Assembly: GCA_045545095.1 (NCBI GenBank)
Contig: JAZQAG010000004.1
Coordinates: 1 to 64,000 of the forward strand
Origin: Phocaeicola_A sp045545095
GTDB taxonomy: Bacteria > Bacteroidota > Bacteroidia > Bacteroidales > Bacteroidaceae
Length of the DNA: 64,000 nucleotides
Reading direction: 5' to 3'
The notes beneath the pieces are model-generated. The model made no database searches. It was given only the letters and a program-made list of their open reading frames with translations, and was not told the origin of the DNA. Shown piece by piece: positions 7,447 to 16,146 of this stretch. The position numbers and the translations under genes are program-made. Numbering within the stretch: the first letter of the stretch is position 1; every line of letters starts with the position of its first letter.

Positions 7447-9606
7447 TTATTCTTCGTTAGCCTGGTTAGCTTCGAACTCTTTCATCAGTTTCTCCTGTAC
7501 GTCACCCGGTACAAGCTCGTAGCTGGCAAACTTCATGATGAATGAAGCACGTCCGCCTGTGAGAGAACTAAGTGATGTTGAGTATGAAGACATCTCCTTC
7601 AAAGGTACGCGGGCAATCAGTTTCTCGTAACCGTTTTCACTGCTCATACCCATAATCATGGCACGGCGTCCTTGAAGGTCACTCATCACGTCACCCATTT
7701 TGTCACTAGGAACGAATACCTCTACATCGTAGATGGGCTCCAGAATCTTCGGACCTGCATTGCGGAAAGCCTCGGCAAATGCCTGACGACCGGCCAACAT
7801 GAAAGAAAGTTCATTGGAGTCAACCGGGTGCATCTTACCATCATAAACGATAACACGTACATCGCGGGCATACGAACCTGTCAACGGACCTTGTTCCATA
7901 CGGCTCATTACACCTTTGAGGATGGCAGGCATGAAGCGGGCATCGATAGAACCACCAACGATGCTGTTGACGAATACCAACTTGCCACCCCATTCGAGTT
8001 GTACCTCTTCAGTGCCCTTCACGTTCATCTTGTACTCCTGACCATTAAACTTGTAAGTGTCGGGAGCAGGCATGCCTTCGTAGTAAGGTTCAACGATAAG
8101 GTGTACCTCACCGAATTGGCCGGCACCACCGGACTGTTTCTTATGGCGGTAGTCTGCACGGGCAGCCTTGGTGATAGTCTCACGGTAGGGGATACGAGGT
8201 TCATCGTAGCGGATTTGAATCTTCTCGTTGTTCTCCATTCTCCACTTCAATGTGCGGAGGTGGAACTCGCCTTGTCCGTGAACGATAATTTGGCGCAACT
8301 CTTTGGACTGTTCAACAACCCATGTTGGATCTTCCTCACGCATGCGGTTGAGGGCTGCCATCATCTTTTCGGTTTCGCTCTCGTTCACAGCCTTGATGGC
8401 ACGTGAATATTTGGGATTAGGATATTTGATGAAGTTGAAGCGGTTATCGCAATCCTTGCCGTTCAGCGTATTGCCAGTCTTCACATCCTTCAGCTTCACG
8501 GTACAACCGATATCTCCGGCACGCAGTTCTTCTACCTTGATGCGGTTGGCACCTGCACAGACAAACATCTGTGACATGCGCTCCTTGGAACCGCGGTCGG
8601 CATTGGTGAGATCATCACCTTCGCGAACTACACCGCTCATTACCTTGAAGTACTGTACATCACCAATATGCGGCTCGACAGCAGTCTTGAAGAAGTAGAG
8701 TGAAGTGGGGCCTTCTGCACTGGGCACAATCTCGGCACCGCGTGTGTTGAATACTTTCGGCATTTCATCCACGAAAGGAACTACGTTGCCCAAGAATTCC
8801 ATCAGTCGGCGTACACCCATATCCTTACCGGCGCATACACAGAAGACGGGGAACATGCCACGTGAAGCCAATCCTTTGCGGATACCTTCGCGCATTTCGT
8901 CTTCTGTGAGTGAATCCTGCTCAAAGAATTTTTCCATCAGGCCTTCGTCGTTCTCGGCAGCAGCCTCTACGAGGGCTTTGTGCATCTCCATAGCCTTGTC
9001 CATCTCTTCGGCTGGGATTTCACTGATGGTAGGAGCACCACCTTCGGGACCCCAAGAATATTTCTTCATCAATAGGACGTCGATGACTGCATTGAAGTTG
9101 GGTCCTGTTTCCAAAGGATACTGTACGGGCACAACCTTTGAGCCGTAAATAGTTTGCAATTGTTCGAGTACATTGTCATAGTCACACTTTTCGTTGTCTA
9201 ATTGGTTGACGAGGAAGATGACTGGCTTACCCAACTTTTCTGTGTAACGGAAGTGGTTCTGTGTGCCCACCTCTACACCATATTGTCCGTTCAGCAGCAA
9301 AATGGCAGTGTCGGTTACGTTCAAGGCAGTCATGGCTGCGCCTACGAAGTCGTCGCTACCCGGGCAGTCGATTATGTTCAGTTTCTTGCCGTTCCATTCT
9401 ACGTGATAAACGGTTGAGAATACAGAATAGCCATACTCCTGTTCAACGGGGAAGTAGTCACTTACGGTATTTTTGGCAGTGATTCTGCCGCGACGTTTTA
9501 TAATACCACTCTCAAAGAGCAAAGACTCTGTGAGGGTGGTTTTACCTGCACCGTCATTACCCAATAGGGCAATGTTCTTGATTTCACTTGTCTGATAAAT
9601 TTTCAT
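7447..9606 (-). CDS. fusA2: elongation factor G paralogue (EF-G2 type) with a degenerate GTPase site
   Basis: A 719-residue protein with the full five-domain EF-G layout: G domain (about 1-270), domain II (about 300-385), III, IV (SGGAGQFGEVHL near residue 465) and V. Ribosomal translocase activity is therefore likely. The G domain departs from normal EF-G. The G3 motif is DCPGSDD instead of DTPGHVD, so the catalytic His is Ser84; G4 is NQLD instead of NKxD; and the switch I Thr of RGITI is missing (YGYSVFS). A Bacteroides EF-G paralogue lacking GTPase activity has been described, and this gene fits that description. The start MKIYQTSEIKNIALLGNDG was chosen over an upstream in-frame codon because the core aligns from there. 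Confidence 0.88.
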   Translation of the reverse strand: MKIYQTSEIKNIALLGNDGAGKTTLTESLLFESGIIKRRGRITAKNTVSDYFPVEQEYGYSVFSTVYHVEWNGKKLNIIDCPGSDDFVGAAMTALNVTDTAILLLNGQYGVEVGTQNHFRYTEKLGKPVIFLVNQLDNEKCDYDNVLEQLQTIYGSKVVPVQYPLETGPNFNAVIDVLLMKKYSWGPEGGAPTISEIPAEEMDKAMEMHKALVEAAAENDEGLMEKFFEQDSLTEDEMREGIRKGLASRGMFPVFCVCAGKDMGVRRLMEFLGNVVPFVDEMPKVFNTRGAEIVPSAEGPTSLYFFKTAVEPHIGDVQYFKVMSGVVREGDDLTNADRGSKERMSQMFVCAGANRIKVEELRAGDIGCTVKLKDVKTGNTLNGKDCDNRFNFIKYPNPKYSRAIKAVNESETEKMMAALNRMREEDPTWVVEQSKELRQIIVHGQGEFHLRTLKWRMENNEKIQIRYDEPRIPYRETITKAARADYRHKKQSGGAGQFGEVHLIVEPYYEGMPAPDTYKFNGQEYKMNVKGTEEVQLEWGGKLVFVNSIVGGSIDARFMPAILKGVMSRMEQGPLTGSYARDVRVIVYDGKMHPVDSNELSFMLAGRQAFAEAFRNAGPKILEPIYDVEVFVPSDKMGDVMSDLQGRRAMIMGMSSENGYEKLIARVPLKEMSSYSTSLSSLTGGRASFIMKFASYELVPGDVQEKLMKEFEANQANEE

Positions 9607-9795
9607 GATATATACTTTTTTAATGTTGTTACTACTCAGAGAATCATCCATACGGAAGACCCCTCTGTCAAAACGGTGCGCAAATTATAAAATATTAAGC
9701 GAACAGCCAATTATTATTTGCTGTTTCAAAACTATGTTATTAAACATCTTTCTTGTTTTTTGCCTGATATTTCAGCCTTTTAGCTTCATTTTGAT

Positions 9796-9803
9796 TACTT
9801 TTG
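9796..9803 (+). promoter_or_regulatory. promoter -7 element of hemW
   Basis: TACTTTTG, an exact TAnnTTTG match, 23 bases ahead of the hemW start codon. Confidence 0.65.
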
Positions 9804-9826
9804 CACTGTGAAAATTAAAACTTTTT

Positions 9827-10957
9827 ATGGCTGGAATTTATCTTCATATCCCATTCTGTCAGCGACGTTGTATTTATTGTGACTTCTTTTCGTCGGTAGA
9901 GTCTTCATATCGTGGTGCGTATGTCGAGGCTTTGTGCCGTGAATTGGATATGCGTAGCGGATATGCCGGAGGTGAGGAGGTGTGTACCATTTACTTGGGA
10001 GGCGGTACGCCTTCCCAGCTAACGATAGATGAATTGGAGAAGCTCTTCTTATATATATATAAGGTATATAGGGTAAGTAGCGATGCAGAGATTACCTTGG
10101 AAGCCAATCCCGATGACTTGTCTGATTCCTATATTCGGACACTTGCTTCCGCATTGCCCATAAACCGGATCAGTATGGGGGTGCAGACATTTCATGAGGA
10201 AAGATTGAAGTTCTTGCGCCGTCGTCATACTGCAGTTCAAGCTATGGACGCTGTAGAGCGGTGTCGTCAGGTGGGGATAGATAATATCAGTATAGATTTG
10301 ATTTATGGTCTTCCGAGTGAGACTATCGAAGAGTGGGAGAGTGATCTAGCAAAGGCTGTTTCCCTACAGGTGCCTCATCTTTCGGCTTATCACCTCACGT
10401 ATGAAGAGGGTACACCGCTTTGGCACTTACGGGAACGTGGAGAGGTAGAAGAGGTGGACGAAGAGTTGAGCTTTCAGATGTATGCCCGGTTGGTAGAGTG
10501 CCTGAAGAGTGCCGGATATCAGCATTATGAGATATCCAATTTTGCTCGTCCGGGCATGGAGTCACGTCATAACAGCAGCTACTGGAAGGGTATTCCTTAT
10601 ATCGGTTGCGGAGCTGCAGCCCATTCTTACAATGGAAATGCCCGTCTGTGGAATGTGGCTTCGATACCACAATATATAAAAGGAATATCGGAAGGGAGTC
10701 CGATAGTGGAGTTTGAATCACTTGACCTCCCGACTCAGTATAATGATTATATGGTCACAGCCTTACGTACTCGCTGGGGGATATCCATGTCGTATGTGAT
10801 TGGACGATTCGGCGAGTCCTATAGTGTCTACTGCCTGCGTATGGCACAGCCTCATATAGATAAAGGATTATTGCAGCTTGATGGGGATGTGCTCCGTTTG
10901 ACGGAACAGGGCATATTTCTTTCTGACGGAGTGATAAGTGACCTTCTTTGGGTGTAG
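9827..10957 (+). CDS. hemW: radical SAM heme chaperone HemW (coproporphyrinogen oxidase-like)
   Basis: A 376-residue radical SAM protein. The [4Fe-4S] motif is CQRRCIYCDF with cysteines 11, 15 and 18. The next core elements are TIYLGGGTPSQL and ITLEANPDDL, and GVQTF near residue 116, with the C-terminal HemN-type domain after about 290. Unlike HemN, it starts directly at the radical SAM domain, which is the HemW architecture. HemW is thought to insert heme into respiratory proteins, which fits the resB-ccsA pair elsewhere in this window. Single gene with its own promoter and terminator. Confidence 0.9.
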   Translation: MAGIYLHIPFCQRRCIYCDFFSSVESSYRGAYVEALCRELDMRSGYAGGEEVCTIYLGGGTPSQLTIDELEKLFLYIYKVYRVSSDAEITLEANPDDLSDSYIRTLASALPINRISMGVQTFHEERLKFLRRRHTAVQAMDAVERCRQVGIDNISIDLIYGLPSETIEEWESDLAKAVSLQVPHLSAYHLTYEEGTPLWHLRERGEVEEVDEELSFQMYARLVECLKSAGYQHYEISNFARPGMESRHNSSYWKGIPYIGCGAAAHSYNGNARLWNVASIPQYIKGISEGSPIVEFESLDLPTQYNDYMVTALRTRWGISMSYVIGRFGESYSVYCLRMAQPHIDKGLLQLDGDVLRLTEQGIFLSDGVISDLLWV

Positions 10958-10986
10958 GGATATGAAACGTATGGATACAAAAAAAA

Positions 10987-11014
10987 AGTCTGTTGTGCTT
11001 TCGCACGGCAGACT
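10987..11014. terminator. bidirectional terminator between hemW and a small lipoprotein gene
   Basis: A stem AGTCTG...GTGC with a TTTC loop and its complement. In plus-strand RNA the two centre mismatches become G-U pairs and give a continuous 12-bp stem; on the minus strand it is followed by nine T residues. It serves the converging genes at 9827-10957 and 11039-11251. Confidence 0.8.
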
Positions 11015-11038
11015 TTCATTTCTTTCGGTAATCTCAGA

Positions 11039-11251
11039 TTACTTTACGCAAGCTGAATCACACTTAACTGAATCGCAAGCAACCTTAGCTGAATCGCAGC
11101 AAACCTTAGCAGAGTCACAGCAAACCTTAGCAGAATCGCAAGCAACTACAGCGCAGCTGTCAGCTGCAGCCTCAGTGTTGGCAGTCTTGTTACCGCAAGA
11201 AGCGAAAGAGATGGCTGCAAATGCAACGAATACATAAACTAACTTTTTCAT
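11039..11251 (-). CDS. small Cys-rich lipoprotein with CDSAKVC repeats
   Basis: A 70-residue predicted lipoprotein. The signal peptide MKKLVYVFVAFAAISFASC ends in a lipobox with the acylated Cys at 19. The mature part has a Thr/Ala linker and then tandem seven-residue repeats of the type CDSAKVC from about residue 37 to 68, encoded by a 21-base tandem repeat. About ten Cys residues occur in under forty positions, which suggests metal binding or heavy disulfide bonding. It has its own promoter and terminator on the minus strand. No named family is recognised. Confidence 0.75.
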   Translation of the reverse strand: MKKLVYVFVAFAAISFASCGNKTANTEAAADSCAVVACDSAKVCCDSAKVCCDSAKVACDSVKCDSACVK

Positions 11252-11304
11252 TTTCCTTTTCTTTTAAAATCTGTAAAACAATCGTTTTCTTAAAAAATCG
11301 GGTG

Positions 11305-11312
11305 CAAAGTTA
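11305..11312 (-). promoter_or_regulatory. promoter -7 element of the Cys-rich lipoprotein
   Basis: TAACTTTG on the minus strand, an exact TAnnTTTG match, about 53 bases ahead of the start codon. Confidence 0.65.
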
Positions 11313-11418
11313 GGAACTTTTTGAATATGTTGTATCATTTTGCATAATCTTTTTTTGCTTTTTCTTATATTTCGTTAATATAAATGCTCATTTTTGTATG
11401 TTTATCGTATAGAAATGC

Positions 11419-11426
11419 TAATTTTG
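11419..11426 (+). promoter_or_regulatory. probable promoter -7 element of mtaB
   Basis: TAATTTTG matches TAnnTTTG. It lies downstream of the first possible start codon of the open frame (11384), which argues for a start at 11435 or 11468. Confidence 0.5.
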
Positions 11427-11467
11427 TCCCCTGTATGGAGGCATTTGTGGCTCGTACCAGAAAAGAT

Positions 11468-12817
11468 ATGATTGATAGTACCATATTCCAAGATAAGACT
11501 GCCGTTTATTATACACTTGGTTGTAAATTGAATTTTGCAGAAACCTCAACATTGGGCAAGATGTTGAAGGAGGCAGGAGTGCGCACTGTCCGTAAAGGGG
11601 AGCAAGCTGATATCTGCATTGTCAATACCTGTTCGGTTACCGAAGTGGCTGACAAGAAATGTCGTCAGGCCATACATCGCTTAGTGAAGAATCATCCAGG
11701 GGCATTTGTTGTGGTAACAGGATGTTATGCCCAATTGAAACCTGAACGTATAGCTGATATTGAAGGGGTGGACCTCGTGGTGGGTGCCGAGCAAAAGGGG
11801 AATATTATAGATTTGCTCCATGAACGTCTGTCTGCTGGGAGGGCGGCTTTTGGAGGGACTGCTGGTGAGATACTTTCTACTCCTATGAAGGATATTCGCT
11901 CCTTTGCTCCCTCCTGTTCGAGGGGAGACCGTACCCGCTATTTCCTTAAGGTACAGGATGGATGTGACTATTTCTGTACCTATTGTACGATACCCTATGC
12001 TCGTGGACGTAGCCGGAATGGGACCGTTGCGTCATTGGTGGAGCAGGCCCGTCAGGTGGCTGCTGAAGGTGGCAAGGAGATTGTAATAACGGGAGTCAAT
12101 ATCGGTGATTTTGGAAAAAGTACAGGTGAGACTTTCTTTGACTTGGTCAAAGCACTTGATGGGGTGGAAGGTATCCAACGTTATCGTATTTCTTCTATTG
12201 AACCCAACTTGCTCACCGATGAGATTATAGATTATGTGGCCCAGTCACGTGCTTTTATGCCCCATTTCCATATACCTTTGCAGTCGGGATGTGATGAGGT
12301 GCTCCGCTTGATGCACCGTCGGTATGATACAACTCTCTTTGCTGATCGTATAGCCCATATCCGTCGGGTTATGCCTCATGCATTTATTGGAGTGGATGTC
12401 ATTGTCGGCACACGAGGCGAAACCGAGGAATATTTCAATGCCGCTCATCGTTTCCTTGAAGGATTGGACATAACCCAACTGCATGTATTCAGCTATTCTG
12501 AGCGTCCTGGTACTCAGGCTTTGAAGATTGACCATCAGGTGTCACCTGAGGAGAAGTATCGCAGAAGCCAGTTGCTATTGGATCTCAGTGATCGCAAAAC
12601 GGAAGCATTCTATGCCCGTCATATAGGTTCTGAAACCACTGTATTGCTGGAACATCCCAAGGCTGGACAACCTTTCCATGGATTCACAGACAACTATATT
12701 CGTGTAGAGATTGATGAGACAGACCGATGCGTGGATAATACGTTGGTGCGTGTCTGCTTGGGGGATTTCAATGATGACAAAACAGCCTTGAAGGCTGTTC
12801 TGGTTACAGGTCGTTAG
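11468..12817 (+). CDS. mtaB: tRNA (N6-threonylcarbamoyl-A37) methylthiotransferase MtaB
   Basis: A 449-residue radical SAM methylthiotransferase from the ATG at 11468. It adds the 2-methylthio group to t6A37 of tRNA. The N-terminal UPF0004 domain has its three cluster cysteines in TLGCKLN (Cys19), NTCSVTE and TGCYAQ. The radical SAM motif is DGCDYFCTYCTIPYARG, and a C-terminal TRAM-like segment follows after about residue 370. The MtaB rather than MiaB or RimO type is suggested by YTLGCKLNFAET at the N-terminus. A start at 11435 (MEAFVARTRKD) cannot be excluded. Confidence 0.88.
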   Translation: MIDSTIFQDKTAVYYTLGCKLNFAETSTLGKMLKEAGVRTVRKGEQADICIVNTCSVTEVADKKCRQAIHRLVKNHPGAFVVVTGCYAQLKPERIADIEGVDLVVGAEQKGNIIDLLHERLSAGRAAFGGTAGEILSTPMKDIRSFAPSCSRGDRTRYFLKVQDGCDYFCTYCTIPYARGRSRNGTVASLVEQARQVAAEGGKEIVITGVNIGDFGKSTGETFFDLVKALDGVEGIQRYRISSIEPNLLTDEIIDYVAQSRAFMPHFHIPLQSGCDEVLRLMHRRYDTTLFADRIAHIRRVMPHAFIGVDVIVGTRGETEEYFNAAHRFLEGLDITQLHVFSYSERPGTQALKIDHQVSPEEKYRRSQLLLDLSDRKTEAFYARHIGSETTVLLEHPKAGQPFHGFTDNYIRVEIDETDRCVDNTLVRVCLGDFNDDKTALKAVLVTGR

Positions 12818-12873
12818 GTATTGGCGAGGCATGATGCCTTTTGCCGTTTATGGATTGTCCGCTATTTGAAAAT

Positions 12874-13890
12874 ATGAAAAAACTATCTATCGTTATATTG
12901 AATTGGAACGGTGCAGAAATGCTCCAGAAATTTCTCCCTTCGGTCATGGCTCATTCTGCATTAGAGGGGGTAGAGGTCTGTGTGGCCGATAATGCTTCAA
13001 CAGATAATTCCTTAGAGGTGATGCACTGTGATTTCCCAGGTGTACGTCTGATATTATTGGATAAGAACTATGGATTTGCTGAAGGGTATAACCGTGCGTT
13101 GGCGCAAGTGGATGCAGAGTATAGCCTATTGTTGAATTCCGATGTAGAGGTCACTTCCGGATGGCTTGAACCTATGTTGGAATATATGGATGTGCATCCC
13201 GAAGTGGCGGCTTGTCAACCCAAGATTCGTAGCTATTACCGGCGTGAAGAGTTTGAACATGCCGGTGCTTGTGGCGGTTTTATGGACAAATATGGTTATC
13301 CCTTCTGTCGGGGGCGTATGATGGATACCATAGAGGTGGATGAAGGGCAATATGATACTATAGTTCCGGTATTTTGGGCTACCGGTGCAGCTTTGCTTAT
13401 CCGTACGGCAGATTATCGTAAGGCTGGTGGCCTTGATGCCCGTTTCTTTGCCCACATGGAAGAGATTGATCTCTGCTGGCGTCTGCGTAGCCGTGGAAGG
13501 GCTATTGTCTGTATTCCCCAGAGTGTGATTTATCATGTGGGAGGAGCTACGCTTAACAAAACCAATCCCCGTAAGACTTATCTCAATTTCCGCAATAACT
13601 TGCTGATGCTTTATAAGAATCTGCCGGAGTCGGAGTTACATTCCGTCATGAGTGTACGTTGGTGTTTGGACATGTTAGCTGCCATCCAATTCTTTCTTAA
13701 AGGAGAATGGGGGAATGTACGTGCGGTATTCCAGGCTCGGAGAGACTATGCTTCCATGCGGCCGGAGTATTACTCCATCCGTTCGGGAAATATGGCACAG
13801 ACAGTACAGCCTACCCAGCCCGAACGTTATTCGTGGAGTCTGCTTTGGCGTTACTACGTCCGTAGAATACGCCGATTCAGCTTTTTATAG
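12874..13890 (+). CDS. family 2 glycosyltransferase
   Basis: A 338-residue GT-A enzyme starting MKKLSIVILNWNGAEML. The nucleotide-sugar site includes VCVADNASTDNSLEVM, and the metal-binding aspartate region is LLLNSDVEV. WATGAALLIRTADYRKAGGLD and the ARFFAHMEEIDLCWRLRSRG segment are typical of rhamnosyl- and GlcNAc-transferase-like GT2 proteins of polysaccharide synthesis. A hydrophobic patch near residues 265-285 may contact the membrane. It follows mtaB by 56 bases. The donor and acceptor cannot be read from the sequence. Confidence 0.88.
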   Translation: MKKLSIVILNWNGAEMLQKFLPSVMAHSALEGVEVCVADNASTDNSLEVMHCDFPGVRLILLDKNYGFAEGYNRALAQVDAEYSLLLNSDVEVTSGWLEPMLEYMDVHPEVAACQPKIRSYYRREEFEHAGACGGFMDKYGYPFCRGRMMDTIEVDEGQYDTIVPVFWATGAALLIRTADYRKAGGLDARFFAHMEEIDLCWRLRSRGRAIVCIPQSVIYHVGGATLNKTNPRKTYLNFRNNLLMLYKNLPESELHSVMSVRWCLDMLAAIQFFLKGEWGNVRAVFQARRDYASMRPEYYSIRSGNMAQTVQPTQPERYSWSLLWRYYVRRIRRFSFL

Positions 13891-13911
13891 TTTTTGGGGA
13901 AGCATGATTGG

Positions 13912-14577
13912 CTACCGCTTGTATGTAAAGAGGTAATTCTCTATCTCTTCTGCTGTGTCAACCATATAGGTTGGCGAATATTGTATCAATTCCTCTCGTG
14001 GGCGGAATCCCCAAGTGACTCCGATACTTTCCACTTCTGCATGAAGCGCTGTCTGCATATCCACTCCCGAGTCACCTATATAGATAACTTCCTCTTTATG
14101 GACAGGGATAAGTGCGAGGATATCCTCCACCACCTGTGGATGGGGTTTTACGGGGACTCCTTCGCGTTGCCCGAAGATGGCAGCAAAACGTATGGTGGGA
14201 AAATAGTAGCGGATAAGTTTCTCTGTGGCACGTTGGTACTTGTTGGAGGCTACGGCCAATTGTATTCCGGCCTCTTGCAGATGTTCCAACAGTTGGGGAA
14301 TGCCGGGGTAGGGACGGCTCAGGTCAGCATTGTGTACATCGTAGTAAGGTAGGAAATAGGTACGGATACGTAGGATATTCTCTTCGGTGCGTGCCCCGGC
14401 AGGCAGGGCACGTTCGAAGAGTTTGTTGATTCCGTTACCCACAAACATGGGGTAGGCATCGATGGGGTGGGTGGGGAATCCGCACTTCTCCAATGCCTGA
14501 TTGGTGGCAGTGCCCAAATCATCTATTGTGTTGAGCAACGTGCCGTCAAGGTCAAAGATAACAAGACGTTTGGACAT
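13912..14577 (-). CDS. gph: HAD-family phosphoglycolate phosphatase
   Basis: A 221-residue HAD hydrolase. Motif I is VIFDLDGTLLNT with the nucleophile Asp9 and Asp11, motif II is in QLAVASNKY, and motif III/IV is KPHPQVVEDIL followed by VIYIGDSGVDMQTA. The helical cap (about residues 16-80) is of the Gph/PGP type. The likely substrate is 2-phosphoglycolate, but other small phosphoesters are possible. It converges with the glycosyltransferase, 21 bases from its stop. Confidence 0.85.
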   Translation of the reverse strand: MSKRLVIFDLDGTLLNTIDDLGTATNQALEKCGFPTHPIDAYPMFVGNGINKLFERALPAGARTEENILRIRTYFLPYYDVHNADLSRPYPGIPQLLEHLQEAGIQLAVASNKYQRATEKLIRYYFPTIRFAAIFGQREGVPVKPHPQVVEDILALIPVHKEEVIYIGDSGVDMQTALHAEVESIGVTWGFRPREELIQYSPTYMVDTAEEIENYLFTYKR

Positions 14578-14632
14578 AATTTCTTAAATAGTTGGAATAA
14601 AATCTATTCACCTGTTCCTATTCATTCACAAC

Positions 14633-15859
14633 TCATAATTTACCATTAATCTCCACTTTACATGGATGCTCCAGTTCTTTCTTCCACTGTTTCATGTAGC
14701 CAAACCATTCTTTAGCATTCTTGAAGCCAAAAGATTCACGCAGCGAAGCGAAAGAGAGATGGTAAGTGAAACACTTTTCTCCTTTGGCTCCAACGGTATA
14801 GATGAGATTGTCAGTTATTGGCTGTTCCTCCTTGACATATTGGTTCGGAATACATACGGCCAGACCTACAGTCTCCAACTTGCGTCCTACTGTGTCATTG
14901 GCACCAGCGGGCCAGTCGGTACCCCAGCAACCGATGAGCCCCTTGTGGTCAGAATAGTTCTCGGAATCTTTCACATTGATGACACCGGCACAGAATGTTT
15001 CATCAGCAAGCGGTTCTTTGAAAGAGACCTCCACACGTACATCGCGATGTCCGCCATAGAGGATGTAACGGGTTGTCATGGTGATGGTTTTGCCCTGGTA
15101 GTTCCAGTCCGTATCGATGATGTCCACCACTGTACGGAGCGGACCATAAGCACGAATACATTCTGTGCGCAGGGCAGGAATGATATGGGCGGGCTTACCG
15201 TCTTCCCAACCTTTCAGAGTACCACCTCCGCAGGTGCTGCCAACCCACAGTACATCGTCACCATATCCTTTGGCCTTATGCTCATCAGTCGGGTAGAAGA
15301 GGGTCTCTGCTATCTCCAGTCCCTTGCGGCTCTTGCCGTAGGTATCAATAGTCTGTCTTTTGTCAAAATAGATGCGGTAGGCCACCAGTTCTGATTCGAA
15401 AGCGGGTCCGTGGTGGTGCAGGCAATTATAGACATCGCTCTCACCCGGCACGGTCAGCGATTGTATCTTGGGATATTTCTTCTTTTTGTCACTCAGCATC
15501 ATCTGTGCATACACCTGGGCTGGATAAGTCCTTTCACTCTTTTCAGCAGAAAGGGTCACGGTGATGTTACGCTTGCTCTTGGCAGGCATATCCAGCAGGA
15601 AGGCCACTTCGTCAGCTTGGCTGTCGCCGTTCAGGTCGTCCAACTGTGAAGGAATCTCAGTATTTCCCTCTTTTACCACTACGGATTGCACTGTGAATCC
15701 TGGCTTTAATTCATCTATAGTCAATACGACAGGCTCATTCTGTTTTGCCTCTTTCCAAGTGTTGCTGACCGTCAGTGTTATCTCTTTCTCCTGGGCTTGA
15801 AGACCGAGTGCCGCTGCCATGATAAGCAGAGATGTGGCACAAATGCGTAGTTTTTTCAT
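14633..15859 (-). CDS. exported DUF4861 family protein
   Basis: A 408-residue secreted protein with signal peptide MKKLRICATSLLIMAAALGLQA. The mature region matches the DUF4861 pattern I know from Bacteroidetes, including SQLDDLNGDSQADEVAFLLD, CLHHHGPAFESELVAYRIYF and FFY-type strands around ETLFYPTDEHKAKGYGDDVL. Members are found next to glycoside and polysaccharide-lyase genes and have a galactose-mutarotase-like beta-sandwich, so sugar binding is plausible. No carbohydrate-utilisation genes are next to it here. The function is not established. Confidence 0.8.
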   Translation of the reverse strand: MKKLRICATSLLIMAAALGLQAQEKEITLTVSNTWKEAKQNEPVVLTIDELKPGFTVQSVVVKEGNTEIPSQLDDLNGDSQADEVAFLLDMPAKSKRNITVTLSAEKSERTYPAQVYAQMMLSDKKKKYPKIQSLTVPGESDVYNCLHHHGPAFESELVAYRIYFDKRQTIDTYGKSRKGLEIAETLFYPTDEHKAKGYGDDVLWVGSTCGGGTLKGWEDGKPAHIIPALRTECIRAYGPLRTVVDIIDTDWNYQGKTITMTTRYILYGGHRDVRVEVSFKEPLADETFCAGVINVKDSENYSDHKGLIGCWGTDWPAGANDTVGRKLETVGLAVCIPNQYVKEEQPITDNLIYTVGAKGEKCFTYHLSFASLRESFGFKNAKEWFGYMKQWKKELEHPCKVEINGKL

Positions 15860-16104
15860 TGTTTAGTTTGTTATATATATAATACGTATAGGCTGCAAAT
15901 ATAACTCAAAAAGAGAGGGTGGACAAACAAAAGTGGATGTTTTTCATAATGGAAACCTTATTTTTGATCTCTAGTTCATTATACATTGTTCATTCTGGTT
16001 ATTCCAATTTATAAATTGTGTCTTAGGAATGGTTTGAATTTCTTAAATAAATGTCTAAAAGTAGCATTCATCCCTAAAAATTTGTTTAATTCTCTAAAAG
16101 GTTG

Positions 16105-16112
16105 TATCTTTG
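16105..16112 (+). promoter_or_regulatory. promoter -7 element of fabI
   Basis: TATCTTTG, exact consensus, 34 bases ahead of the chosen fabI start. The open frame can be read back to 16102, but that would place the start codon inside the promoter. The rest of the 15860-16104 gap shows nothing notable. Confidence 0.7.
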
Positions 16113-16146
16113 TGGCCGAAAAATTAAAGTAAAAAGATTATTAGGT

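Noticed and set aside
7672..8406. 244-codon frame antisense to the EF-G2-like gene
   Set aside because: Lies wholly inside a conserved gene; composition is a shadow of its codon usage.
10938..11237. 99-codon plus-strand frame with ATLAESQQ repeats
   Set aside because: It is the antisense reading of the Cys-rich lipoprotein repeats and overlaps the hemW end and terminator; the minus-strand gene has signal peptide, promoter and terminator.
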